A stretch of 64,000 nucleotides of DNA from CAYSEW01 sp964430245 (lineage in GTDB: Bacteria; Bacteroidota; Bacteroidia; Flavobacteriales_D; Parvicellaceae), in contig CAYSEW010000008.1 of assembly GCA_964430245.1 (NCBI GenBank), forward strand, positions 1 to 64,000. Reading direction: 5' to 3'. The notes under the pieces were generated by a model. The model made no database searches. It saw only the letters and a program-made list of their open reading frames with translations, and had not been told where the DNA came from. Shown one piece after another: positions 18,755 to 27,800 of the stretch (positions are counted from its first letter, which is position 1; each line of letters begins with the position of its first letter). Both the position numbers and the translations under genes were made by a program.

Positions 18755-20527
18755 TTGGAAATCAAACCAAAAATTAACAAACTAAAAATCGGATTACTCT
18801 TAAACTCATTTTCATCTGAATTATGGGTTTATGAAATCATTAAAAACTTACTTAAAAAAGATTACATTTCTATTGAACTAGTTATTTTAAATCATGTAAA
18901 TAAATCAAGTCAACAAACAATTAATAATAAGTCCAATAGATTTGGAAAAATTAAAACTGAACTTAATAGCAAATACCTATTCTTTAATTATTTAAAATGG
19001 GATCAAGACTATTACAATGAAAAAATAAATGCCTTTGAGATAAAGGACTCTTCTGAGCTTCTTAAAAATATTGAAACAATCAAAGTTACTCCAAGACAAA
19101 CTAAATATTCTGATTTTATTGAAGGGGAGGATTTGATGAAAATTCAAAATAAAAAATTAGATGTTATTATTCGTTTTGGATTCAGAATTTTAAAAGGTGA
19201 AATATTCAATTCTGCGAAATATGGAATTTGGTCATACCATCATGACGACAACATTGAATATAGAGGAGGCCCAGGATTGTTTTGGGAAGTTTATGAAAAC
19301 AACCCTCGATCTGGAACTATTCTACAAATATTAAATGAAAAACTAGATGATGGAAAAGTAATATATAGATCCATCTCTAATACAAAAAACTTATCCTATC
19401 ATCAAAACAGGAATAAAAATTATTGGAAAACATCAACTATAATACTTAGAAGGTTAAAACACCTACATCTTTTTGGATGGGATTTTATTAAAAACCTTGA
19501 TACTTATAATGAGAAGTTAGTTTACAATAAAAGAATTTACACTTTCCCTACAAACAAACAAACAATAAATCTTCACTATAAGTTATTCATAAGGAATCTA
19601 AAGGCAACTATCAAAAAACAATTTTTTGAAGAATATTGGGAAATAATTTTTAAAACAAAAAATAAAAAAATAAAAATTAAACCTAAAAAGGATCATTGGT
19701 ATGCAGATCCATTTCCTATAAAAAAAGATAACAAAATATATTTATTTTTTGAGGATTTTAATAAAACTGAGAACAAAGGTTCTATTTCGTTTGTTACAAT
19801 AGATGAAAACCATATAGTATCCGAACCCCTTGTCGCTCTAAAAGAAAACTTCCATCTTTCTTATCCTCACGTATTCAAATACAATGGAGATTACTATATG
19901 ATTCCAGAATCTAAAGATAACAACAGCATAAGATTATATAAATCAGCTGAATTTCCATTAAAATGGAATTATGTAAAAACATTAATATCTAATGTTAAAG
20001 CTGTTGATACAACTATCCTATTTCATAACAACAAAACATGGTTGTTTACCAATATTGAAAAACATGGCTCTTCTACATGGGAAGAACTACACCTATTCTA
20101 CTCAAATGATCTTTTAGGAGATTGGGAATCCCACCCTCTTAACCCTGTAATTTCAAATGTCTGTTGTTCTAGATCTGCAGGAAATTTATTCACCAATGAA
20201 GAAAGAGAGATTTTTAGACCCAATCAAGATTGTTCAATCACTTATGGCTATGCAACTAACATAAGTCAAATAACAAAACTAAATGAAAAAGAATATGAAG
20301 AAAAAATCATACATAAAATACACCCTAAAAAGCTAGGTAGTTACAAAGGAACTCATACTTACAATAAAATAGATGAAATTGAATTTTATGACGCTAAAAA
20401 ATTATTGAAAAATAAAAATTATAATTTTATCGAATTATTCAAGAAAACCAAAGCCATATATCACCACAAACCCATTAGATTATATTTTAAACATCTATTG
20501 AAAATTATTATTACAGGAAAATCATAA
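18755..20527 (+). CDS. Formyltransferase-like domain fused to GINT1-type beta-propeller domain
   Basis: This is a 590-residue two-part protein. Residues about 1-250 resemble the formyl-transferase fold: SYHHDDNIEYRGGPG (158-174) corresponds to the NxHxSLLPxxRGxxP motif, and LDDG (197-200) to the motif carrying the catalytic Asp. The His and Asp are kept, but the Asn position reads Ser160. Residues about 320-565 resemble the N-terminal domain of glucosamine inositolphosphorylceramide transferase (GINT1-type, five-bladed propeller): DHWYADPFPI, YLFFEDFNKTENKGSISF, SYPHVFKYNGDYYMIPES and RPNQDCSITYG. The start is TTG at 18755; no good ATG is near. It probably modifies a sugar nucleotide or glycan, but the reaction is unknown. 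Confidence 0.7.
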   Translation: MEIKPKINKLKIGLLLNSFSSELWVYEIIKNLLKKDYISIELVILNHVNKSSQQTINNKSNRFGKIKTELNSKYLFFNYLKWDQDYYNEKINAFEIKDSSELLKNIETIKVTPRQTKYSDFIEGEDLMKIQNKKLDVIIRFGFRILKGEIFNSAKYGIWSYHHDDNIEYRGGPGLFWEVYENNPRSGTILQILNEKLDDGKVIYRSISNTKNLSYHQNRNKNYWKTSTIILRRLKHLHLFGWDFIKNLDTYNEKLVYNKRIYTFPTNKQTINLHYKLFIRNLKATIKKQFFEEYWEIIFKTKNKKIKIKPKKDHWYADPFPIKKDNKIYLFFEDFNKTENKGSISFVTIDENHIVSEPLVALKENFHLSYPHVFKYNGDYYMIPESKDNNSIRLYKSAEFPLKWNYVKTLISNVKAVDTTILFHNNKTWLFTNIEKHGSSTWEELHLFYSNDLLGDWESHPLNPVISNVCCSRSAGNLFTNEEREIFRPNQDCSITYGYATNISQITKLNEKEYEEKIIHKIHPKKLGSYKGTHTYNKIDEIEFYDAKKLLKNKNYNFIELFKKTKAIYHHKPIRLYFKHLLKIIITGKS

Positions 20528-20555
20528 TAAAATCAATCGACTAAGAAAGATTAAA

Positions 20556-21563
20556 ATGAAAGAGAAATTTATTAAAATACTATGTTGTCCAAAAACAAAT
20601 TCTGATTTAACACTTAAAAATCCAGTTTACTCCAATGAAGGTGAAATTGAATCTGGACAATTAATTTCAGAAAACAGCGAGTATACTTACCCAATCATTA
20701 AAGGAATACCAAGATTTGTTGACGCAGAGTTTTATTCAAAATCATTTGGCTATGAATGGAAAAAGTGGTCAAAAGTTCAATACGAAGATCAGAATGAAGG
20801 AGGACCATTAGAAGGCTTCACTGATAAGATGTTCAACCTATCAACAGGTTTCTCCAATGAAGATATTAAAGGTAAAATGATAGTTGAGTTTGGCTGTGGT
20901 GGTGGTCGATACATGGATGTTGTTTTAAGAAAAAATGGGATTGCTATTGGTATTGACCTCAGCATAGCTGTAGAGCCTGCTTATGAAAATCTTAAACACT
21001 ATGAAGATGTTCTAATTGTTCAAGGGGATGTTCTTAACTCTCCATTTAAATCTGATATTTTTGATCATGGTTACTCTATTGGCGTTCTTCATCACACTCC
21101 TGATCCAGGAAAAGGACTCAAGGAACTTTTCAGAACAATAAAAAATGGTGGACAGGGAACCTGCTTGGTTTATCAATATAATGGATGGTACGCATCCAAC
21201 TCAATTAAATTATATAGAAAAGTAATTAATAAGACTCGTTTTATTTTTGGAAATTCTCTCGCTTTATGTTATTCTCACATTTCAGCAAGAACATTATACT
21301 ACATAATGCCAATAATAAATAAAATACCCAAAATTGGGTATAGAGTTGTAAGAGTATTAGAAAATAATATTTTTGTTGTCAATAAATTACCTGATTTAAG
21401 ATGGCGAATTTTAGATACTTTTGATGCAATTACTCCAAGCTATGCATCTACACACACCCCTGAAGAAGTAGAAAGTTGGTTTAAAAAAATTAATTGTAAA
21501 AATATTCAAAAAACAAATTGGAGTAAATGTGGGTGGAAGGGTGAAAAAAATAATTTACAATAA
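20556..21563 (+). CDS. SAM-dependent methyltransferase with Trm112-like N-terminal segment
   Basis: The 335-residue protein begins with FIKILCCPKTNSDLTL and a short beta-rich module ending YPIIKGIPRFV, as in Trm112-like domains preceding methyltransferases, though the full zinc-binding Cys set is not present. The methylase core follows: VEFGCGGGRYMDVVL near residue 110, GIDLSIAVEPA, then GYSIGVLHHTPDPGKGLKEL near 170. The C-terminal 120 residues hold a hydrophobic, possibly membrane-associated region and a final HTPEEVESWF motif common in this family. It lies between the fusion protein and a GT4 enzyme. The substrate is unknown, presumably a glycan or lipid-linked sugar. Confidence 0.85.
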   Translation: MKEKFIKILCCPKTNSDLTLKNPVYSNEGEIESGQLISENSEYTYPIIKGIPRFVDAEFYSKSFGYEWKKWSKVQYEDQNEGGPLEGFTDKMFNLSTGFSNEDIKGKMIVEFGCGGGRYMDVVLRKNGIAIGIDLSIAVEPAYENLKHYEDVLIVQGDVLNSPFKSDIFDHGYSIGVLHHTPDPGKGLKELFRTIKNGGQGTCLVYQYNGWYASNSIKLYRKVINKTRFIFGNSLALCYSHISARTLYYIMPIINKIPKIGYRVVRVLENNIFVVNKLPDLRWRILDTFDAITPSYASTHTPEEVESWFKKINCKNIQKTNWSKCGWKGEKNNLQ

Positions 21564-21569
21564 TAATAA

Positions 21570-22769
21570 ATGCGTATTGCTTTTTTAACAAGTGAATTTG
21601 TTTCAGAACCTAATTCTTTTGATGGAGGGTTATCAAATTATTTATTTAAAGTTGCATTTGAGCTAATCAGATTTGGACATGAACCTATTATCATTGTATC
21701 CTCATTTGAAAACAACTTCTTCAAACATAAAGGCATCTCTGTATACAGGGTTAAACCTGAGAAAAATCTAATATATAAAGCTGCTGACAAATTAAGTAGA
21801 TTTAAATTTCAGCTTAGTTTAGATTTATTATTACAGAGTTATTGCGTAAACAAAAAAATAAAGGAACTTCATAAAGAAAAAAACATTGATCTCGTTCAAT
21901 TTCCAAGTCATCATGCTATAGGTTTTTTTGTTCCAAATAAAATAAAATCTGTCATGCGTATTTCAGGATATCAAAAATTAGCAGACCCTGCAAATGGAAT
22001 AATAAATAAAACAATCAGAGAAAGACAGTGGCAAATTTTAGAACATCGTACTTATAAAAAAGCAAAAAATATTTTTGGTCCAAGTTATTTCCTTTCTGGT
22101 ATAATTTCAAAAGAATTTAAAAAACAAGTTAAAGTAATTGAATCACCATTTGATAATAGTAATCTTAAGTATGACAACACCATTTTAGATGACATATCAA
22201 AACAAACAAATAATTCAAAATACGGTCTATTTTATGGAAGATTAGCTTTAATAAAAGGCCTAGTTGAAATTGCCAATATTCTTAATAACTTTTTCTTAAA
22301 TAACCCTAATTACTATTTTGTAATAATTGGAAAAGACATAGGACACAATGGATCATCTAGTTTAGATTTTATAACTAGTAAAATAAAAAACAACAGAAAT
22401 AGGTTAATCTATTTTAAGGAACAGGGCCATGAAAAACTTATGCCTGTGATTAAAAATGCTGATTTTGTTTTAATGCCATCAAGAATTGAAAATTTCCCAA
22501 ATGCTTGTGTTGAAGCAATGTCATTAAGTAAAATTGTTATTGCCTCTAAAGGAATTAGCTTTGAACAATTAATCATCAATAAAGAAAATGGCTTTCTTTT
22601 TGAAAACGCAAATTCTAAAGACTTGTTAAAAGTTATAGAACAAGTATTAAATTTACCACCAGAAAGAAAAAAAGAAATAGAAACAAAAGCAAGAGAAACA
22701 GTGGAAAGGCTACATCCTGATGTAACTGTTAGAAAACTTATTGAATATTACCAATCAATCATTAATTAA
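21570..22769 (+). CDS. Glycosyltransferase family 4
   Basis: The 399-residue protein has GT-B fold signatures. The N-terminal MRIAFLTSEFVSEPNSFDGGLSNYL carries a Gly-rich acceptor loop. The C-terminal half has YGRLALIKGLVEIANI near residue 220 and the donor-binding PSRIENFPNACVEAMSLSK block near 310 (the E-x7-E-like motif of GT4). It starts 6 bases after the preceding methyltransferase and ends 8 bases before the epimerase, consistent with one operon. It should add one sugar from a nucleotide donor on the cytoplasmic face. Donor and acceptor cannot be read from the sequence. Confidence 0.88.
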   Translation: MRIAFLTSEFVSEPNSFDGGLSNYLFKVAFELIRFGHEPIIIVSSFENNFFKHKGISVYRVKPEKNLIYKAADKLSRFKFQLSLDLLLQSYCVNKKIKELHKEKNIDLVQFPSHHAIGFFVPNKIKSVMRISGYQKLADPANGIINKTIRERQWQILEHRTYKKAKNIFGPSYFLSGIISKEFKKQVKVIESPFDNSNLKYDNTILDDISKQTNNSKYGLFYGRLALIKGLVEIANILNNFFLNNPNYYFVIIGKDIGHNGSSSLDFITSKIKNNRNRLIYFKEQGHEKLMPVIKNADFVLMPSRIENFPNACVEAMSLSKIVIASKGISFEQLIINKENGFLFENANSKDLLKVIEQVLNLPPERKKEIETKARETVERLHPDVTVRKLIEYYQSIIN

Positions 22770-22777
22770 CTGATTTA

Positions 22778-23743
22778 ATGAAACGAATATTATTAACCGG
22801 AGGAGCAGGATTTATAGGAAGCACCTTAGCTGAGAAGTTATTGAATGAAGGTCACCATGTAACTGTTATTGATAACTTTTCAAACTTTTACAACCCCGAT
22901 ATCAAGGAAAAAAATATTATCCCTTTACTGAAATTTTCTAATTTCAAGCTACATAGAATAGATATAATTGATTACGATGCATTATTTCAAAATATTGGAA
23001 AACATGACGTCATTATTCACATTGCTGCTAAAGCAGGAGTAAGACCATCAATACTTGATCCCCTAGGTTATGAAGAAGTAAATGTAAAAGGAACAATCAA
23101 TCTATTAGAATTTGCCAAGCATCACAATATAAAACAATTTGTATTTGCCTCATCTAGTAGTGTTTATGGTACTAACCCAAATATACCATGGGTTGAAAAT
23201 TCTCAAATTGACCATATTATCAGCCCATATGCTGGAACAAAGAGATCAGGTGAAATACAAGGTAAAATTTATAGTCATTTATATGGGATTAGATTTATAG
23301 CATTAAGGTTATTTACTGTATTTGGACCTAAGCAACGACCAGATCTAGCCATTCATAAATTCTCAAAACTAATTCTTCAAAATAAGCCAATTACCCTATA
23401 TGGTAAAGGAAACACAATTAGAGATTACACTTATGTAGACGATATAGTTAGCGCTTTTAGAAGTGCAATTGACTTTACAAAATCTAATTTTGAAATTATA
23501 AACATTGGAAACAACAAACCTATTTCACTAATAGAATTAGTGAATAATTTAGAAGAAGTTTTAGAAATTAAACCCAATATAGTTTTTGAAAAAGAACAAC
23601 CAGGTGATGTTCCAAAAACTTATGCCAACATTAATAAAGCAAAAAATCTATTAGGATATGAGCCCAAGACTTCAATTAAAGATGGTCTTGAAAAATTTAA
23701 AAATTGGATATTAGAAAATCAAGATGTTATCCATGGAAAATAA
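22778..23743 (+). CDS. NAD-dependent sugar epimerase/dehydratase (UDP-glucuronate/UDP-glucose 4-epimerase-like)
   Basis: This is an extended short-chain dehydrogenase of 321 residues. It has the NAD-binding GGAGFIGS (8-15), the catalytic SSSSVYG (Ser/Thr near 126-128), and the YxxxK pair at Tyr151/Lys155 in SPYAGTK. RPSILDP near residue 89 and LFTVFGPKQRPDLA near 180 resemble UDP-glucuronate 4-epimerases, which would supply UDP-galacturonate. The presence of AsnB amidotransferases in the same locus would fit a uronic acid precursor, but this is inference. It overlaps the next GT2 frame by up to 20 bases. Confidence 0.88.
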   Translation: MKRILLTGGAGFIGSTLAEKLLNEGHHVTVIDNFSNFYNPDIKEKNIIPLLKFSNFKLHRIDIIDYDALFQNIGKHDVIIHIAAKAGVRPSILDPLGYEEVNVKGTINLLEFAKHHNIKQFVFASSSSVYGTNPNIPWVENSQIDHIISPYAGTKRSGEIQGKIYSHLYGIRFIALRLFTVFGPKQRPDLAIHKFSKLILQNKPITLYGKGNTIRDYTYVDDIVSAFRSAIDFTKSNFEIINIGNNKPISLIELVNNLEEVLEIKPNIVFEKEQPGDVPKTYANINKAKNLLGYEPKTSIKDGLEKFKNWILENQDVIHGK

Positions 23744-24749
23744 CCCATTGTGCTCCATCGTAATGTCTGTATATAATGGAAATGGGTTTTTATCAAATGC
23801 CATAGATAGTATTCTCCAGCAAACCTATAAAAACTTTGAATTCATCATTATTAATGATGCTTCTACAGACCACTCATTGAAAACAATTCAAGCATATAAT
23901 GATAATCGAATAATTATAATTAATAATGATAAAAATATCTTCCTTGCTGCTTCTTTAAATAAAGGAATAAAAATATCAAAAGGAAAATACATTGTTAGAA
24001 TGGATGCTGATGACATAAGCATGCCAGATAGATTAGAAAAACAAGTAAAATACATGGAAAGAAATCCAAATATTGGGATTTCTGGAACATGTTCCGAAAT
24101 TATTGGTCATGGATCTGGGTTTAGCAAATATGAACAAGAAAGTAATCGAATTAAATATAATTTACTGTTCGAATGCCACCTACTCCATCCAACTATTATT
24201 ATCAGGAATGATTTAATTAAAGAGCATCAGTTGTATTACGATGAATCTTTCAGGAAAAATCAAGACTACGAGTTATTTGTTAGGGCAATAAATATAACAG
24301 ATTATGGCAACCTTCCTGATTATTTAATCAAATATCGACAAACTGTAGAAAATGTTAAACGTGTAGCATATAACCAAAACGAAAACATACTTAATATTCA
24401 AAAACAACTATTTATAAAGCTTGGGATAGAAATAACCGAAAATGAAATAAGTCTCTATAAAAGTATTAACCTTCAACTATATAATCAGTCACCTGATTTT
24501 GTTTACCAGACTCATAGCCTTTTAAAAAAAATGGTTGATAGCAACAAAAAAACATTATTATTTGAGATAAAACCATTTCAGGAGCACCTATCTAAACTTT
24601 TTGAAAATGTCTGTAGGAATTCAAATGAATCGCCATTATCAACTTTTATCATCTATAAGAAATCGAAGCTAACAACTAATTATATAAGAAAAACAAAAAT
24701 ACTTCTAATTTTGCTTCTTAAAATAAGCATATCAATTTTCAAAAAATGA
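23733..24749 (+). CDS. Glycosyltransferase family 2
   Basis: The GT-A core shows CSIVMSVYNGNGFLSNAIDSIL at the N-terminus, FIIINDASTDHSL near residue 36, and the DXD-type motif RMDADDISMPDR near 88, followed by the FECHLLHPTIIIR region typical of WcaA-like enzymes. The DXD block is intact. An in-frame ATG lies three codons upstream at 23724. I prefer 23733 because the conserved part begins almost at once. It overlaps the epimerase stop and ends with an ATGA overlap into the next methyltransferase. The sugar is unknown. Confidence 0.88.
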   Translation: MENNPLCSIVMSVYNGNGFLSNAIDSILQQTYKNFEFIIINDASTDHSLKTIQAYNDNRIIIINNDKNIFLAASLNKGIKISKGKYIVRMDADDISMPDRLEKQVKYMERNPNIGISGTCSEIIGHGSGFSKYEQESNRIKYNLLFECHLLHPTIIIRNDLIKEHQLYYDESFRKNQDYELFVRAINITDYGNLPDYLIKYRQTVENVKRVAYNQNENILNIQKQLFIKLGIEITENEISLYKSINLQLYNQSPDFVYQTHSLLKKMVDSNKKTLLFEIKPFQEHLSKLFENVCRNSNESPLSTFIIYKKSKLTTNYIRKTKILLILLLKISISIFKK

Positions 24750-25459
24750 TTGAATTTCTCTTTTCAAAATATTACAAAATCAAATTTCGTCTTATTCATT
24801 CCTTTCACTATAGGATTAAAAAAAACAAATGTTTACTTGAAGATGAGTTATTAAATGCCGATCATACTAAATGGCTTGATTTAGGTTCATCAATTAACCA
24901 TGCTAATCAAAATTTTCATTTTGCAGACCTATATCCTATTGAGGAGTGCTTAGATGAAATGAAATCTAAATATTACCAATTAGATATCTCTCAGCCAATA
25001 AAAGAAGACGTAAAAAATAAGTTAGGTAAATTTCATTTTATTAGAATGCAACATGTCTTTGAACATTTTACCTATGAAGAAGCATCTATTGTTCTAGATA
25101 ACTGTTATGAGCTACTAGAAGAAAATGGAAAATTACTAATTACTGTACCAGATTTAGACATCTATTTAAAAAGATATACAAATAGCACTTTAAAACATAT
25201 TTCATCATTTGGACCTTGGGCACATACAAGAATCAATGAAAATTCCCCCAGTTCTGATTACTTTTCAATTTATGCACACAGCATGCTACATGAAAAACAT
25301 TTATGGTGTTATAATAAACATGGACTAATTAATAAAATAGAATCCTCCAATAAATTCATAAACGTAAAAAAAATTGGTCTCCTTAATAAATTAGCAGGAA
25401 TACCTTTTACTCATAATAGACCAGAAGAAGATTTATGTATAATTTCCACTAAGAAGTAA
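24746..25459 (+). CDS. SAM-dependent methyltransferase-like protein
   Basis: The 237-residue protein starts inside an ATGA overlap with the previous gene. WLDLGSSINHANQNF near residue 43 is a weak motif I (Gly-poor compared with GxGxG). FIRMQHVFEHFTYEEASIVLDNCYELLEENGKLLITVPDLDIYLKRY near 92-140 is the conserved middle of the family of predicted SAM-dependent methyltransferases found in glycan loci. The C-terminal part has HMLHEKHLW-type residues. The degenerate motif I means SAM binding should be tested rather than assumed. Confidence 0.72.
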   Translation: MIEFLFSKYYKIKFRLIHSFHYRIKKNKCLLEDELLNADHTKWLDLGSSINHANQNFHFADLYPIEECLDEMKSKYYQLDISQPIKEDVKNKLGKFHFIRMQHVFEHFTYEEASIVLDNCYELLEENGKLLITVPDLDIYLKRYTNSTLKHISSFGPWAHTRINENSPSSDYFSIYAHSMLHEKHLWCYNKHGLINKIESSNKFINVKKIGLLNKLAGIPFTHNRPEEDLCIISTKK

Positions 25460-25463
25460 CATT

Positions 25464-26015
25464 ATGAAATTTAAAATTCTCCTTTCTAGAATATATCGCT
25501 TCTTTTTTCCCATAGAATTAGTTGATGTTTATAAAAAAATGGGGGTAAAAATTGGTGAAAATTGTAAAATTCAATTTGATGTAGTTATTGATTATTCTCA
25601 TTACTGGCTTATTGAAATAGGAGATAATGTTACCATTGCTCCTAGAGTTCATATACTCGCTCATGATGCTAGTACATTTAATTATGTTGGTTACACTAAA
25701 ATAGGAAAAGTTAATATCGAAGATAATGTATTTATTGGTGCTAACTCAACTATCTTACCAGGAGTTAAAATAGGAAAAAATGCTATCATCGGTGCTGGAA
25801 GTGTTGTAACAAAAGACATACCTGAAAATTCAATTGCAGTAGGAAATCCAGCAAAAATAATTGGCGACATTTCTAGTTTTCTAGCCAAAACAAAAATAGA
25901 AATGTCTGAATTCCCTTTATTCGAAGAAGAATATACTTTAAGGTCTGGAGTAAGTGATCAAATGAAACAAAAGATGATTGATGCAATAAATAATAAATAT
26001 GGTTTTGTTAGATAA
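25464..26015 (+). CDS. Hexapeptide-repeat (left-handed beta-helix) acyltransferase
   Basis: The 183-residue protein has typical hexapeptide repeats: IGDNVTIAPRVHILAHD, then VNIEDNVFIGANSTILPGVKIGKNAIIGAGSVVTKDIPENSIAVGNPAK. This is the maltose/galactoside/chloramphenicol acetyltransferase-like family, which forms trimers and acetylates sugars with acetyl-CoA. The His in HILAHDAS is the likely catalytic base. It lies 4 bases after the upstream methyltransferase and is abutted by the next gene. In this locus it probably O- or N-acetylates a glycan or sugar nucleotide. Confidence 0.9.
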   Translation: MKFKILLSRIYRFFFPIELVDVYKKMGVKIGENCKIQFDVVIDYSHYWLIEIGDNVTIAPRVHILAHDASTFNYVGYTKIGKVNIEDNVFIGANSTILPGVKIGKNAIIGAGSVVTKDIPENSIAVGNPAKIIGDISSFLAKTKIEMSEFPLFEEEYTLRSGVSDQMKQKMIDAINNKYGFVR

Positions 26016-26021
26016 TTGAAA

Positions 26022-26882
26022 ATGAAAGAAATTATAAAAAAGGTGCCTGATTTTTGGAATTATCTTACAGATGAACAAATATATAAAATGTATGAGTCTG
26101 AGATCAAACATTCTAATCGTCTTAGAATTGCAGATTCAGAAAAAAGAAAATCTCTTTATGAAGAAGTGTATGAAGATTATTACAGTGAGCTTCCTTTCCA
26201 CCCAGCATTTAAAGTGAAAAACAATAATGAAATTCAAAAATTCAGACTTGATTTTCAATTAAATAAATTAATTCCAATACTAAAAAATCACCAAGTCTTT
26301 GTAGAAATTGGAGCAGGAGACTGTGCATTATCTAGACAATTAAGTTCTCATGTATCTAAAATATATGCATTAGAAATTTCTGAAACTTATGCCTCTCAAA
26401 ATAATGAATTACCTTCTAATATGGAGATTATTATTTTTGACGGCTTTAACTTCCCGTTTGAACCAAATTCAATAGATTTCATATATAGCAATCAGCTAAT
26501 TGAGCACTTACATTCAGATGATGCCCTAGATCAATTAAAAAGTATTTTTAATTGCTTGAAAAAAGGAGGCAAACATATGTGTATTACTCCAAATAGATTA
26601 TTAGGACCTGGAGACATCTCAGGGTATTTTGGTGATAAAGCAATTGGTTTTCATCTTAAAGAATACACTGATATAGAGTTAAGATCAACGTTAAAATCTA
26701 TTGGTTTTAAAAGATTCAAATTCCAAACAATAATTAAAGGCAAAAGCATTTATATTCCCTTTTTTATTAAATGGACCATTGAAAAATACTTTTCTAAAAT
26801 TTCTAAGAAAAAAAGAGAGAAGCTTTTAAATTATAGAATCATCAATCTAATTTTCAACACTGTTATTATTGCCGAAAAATGA
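26022..26882 (+). CDS. Class I SAM-dependent methyltransferase
   Basis: I start at ATG 26022, 6 bases after the acyltransferase stop; a TTG at 26016 is in frame. The 286-residue protein has motif I VFVEIGAGDCALSRQLS near residue 92, KIYALEISETYASQ, IIFDGFNFPFEPNSIDFIYSNQLIEHLHSDD near 140-165, and a KKGGKHMCITPNRLLGPGDIS segment. The last resembles sugar- or lipid-active methylases. The C-terminus is basic and hydrophobic and may contact the membrane. The stop overlaps the next start as ATGA. It is the fifth methyltransferase of the locus. Confidence 0.85.
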   Translation: MKEIIKKVPDFWNYLTDEQIYKMYESEIKHSNRLRIADSEKRKSLYEEVYEDYYSELPFHPAFKVKNNNEIQKFRLDFQLNKLIPILKNHQVFVEIGAGDCALSRQLSSHVSKIYALEISETYASQNNELPSNMEIIIFDGFNFPFEPNSIDFIYSNQLIEHLHSDDALDQLKSIFNCLKKGGKHMCITPNRLLGPGDISGYFGDKAIGFHLKEYTDIELRSTLKSIGFKRFKFQTIIKGKSIYIPFFIKWTIEKYFSKISKKKREKLLNYRIINLIFNTVIIAEK

Positions 26883-27799
26883 ATCCTTTTTTTTCCATCA
26901 TAATACCAACCTATAACAGAGGACACATATTACCTAAAACCATTCAATCTGTTATAAATCAAGATTTTAAAGAATGGGAATTAATTGTTGTAGATGACGG
27001 GAGTACAGACAATACGAAAGAAATAATAAAGAATTTCACTGAAAATGACTATAGAATAAAATATATATATCAAGATAATCAAGAAAGGAGTGCAGCAAGA
27101 AATAATGGAATAGAAAATTCTAAAGGAAAATATATTTGTTTTTTAGATAGCGATGATGAATACCTTCAACATCATTTAACTACATTTTTTGATGAAATTA
27201 AAATTAAAAACAACCCTAAAAGTTTATTTTTCACTTCCCTAATTATTTATAATGATGGAAAAGACATTGATCATCCTATTAACAAATTAAAAAGCAATGA
27301 CTCTATTTACAATTATTTATTTACTGAAGGAATTTACCCATGTAGGGTTTGCATTGAACGTTCTATTCTTAATGAATTCAAATTCAGATTAGATTCTGTA
27401 ATAGTAGAAGATACCATACTTTGGCTAGAAATAGCATCAAAATATCCTATTTTTCAAATCAACAAAAAAACAGTCAACTATTTTCAACACGAAGAGAATT
27501 CAGTTAATAAAAAGTTTAATCCATGTAAAAAAATGTTAAGAGGATTTAAGAACTTTAAAAAAAATAATCCTTTCATTTATAATAAAATATCTAAAAAATT
27601 AAAATCTATTATTTTTAGTGACCTATATTATGGAATAGCTGTATCACATTTAATTAATTCTAATAGATTTACTGTTTTGTATTATCTAATAATTTCTTTA
27701 ATTATTGACACAAAATCTAAAAGAAAACATAAAATATTATTGATAAGTAAACTTATTACATTTCAAAAAATGAATAAAATATTATTCCTAATTGGCTAA
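26879..27799 (+). CDS. Glycosyltransferase family 2
   Basis: The 306-residue GT-A enzyme has FFSIIIPTYNRGHILPKTIQSV at the start, VVDDGSTDNTKEI near residue 38, ERSAARNNGIENSKGKYI near 72, and the DXD motif FLDSDDEY near 91. The aspartates needed for metal and nucleotide binding are present. Translation probably couples to the preceding methyltransferase through the ATGA overlap. The C-terminal 90 residues are basic with a hydrophobic patch, likely membrane-associated. Donor and acceptor are unknown. Confidence 0.9.
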   Translation: MNPFFSIIIPTYNRGHILPKTIQSVINQDFKEWELIVVDDGSTDNTKEIIKNFTENDYRIKYIYQDNQERSAARNNGIENSKGKYICFLDSDDEYLQHHLTTFFDEIKIKNNPKSLFFTSLIIYNDGKDIDHPINKLKSNDSIYNYLFTEGIYPCRVCIERSILNEFKFRLDSVIVEDTILWLEIASKYPIFQINKKTVNYFQHEENSVNKKFNPCKKMLRGFKNFKKNNPFIYNKISKKLKSIIFSDLYYGIAVSHLINSNRFTVLYYLIISLIIDTKSKRKHKILLISKLITFQKMNKILFLIG

Positions 27800-27800
27800 T

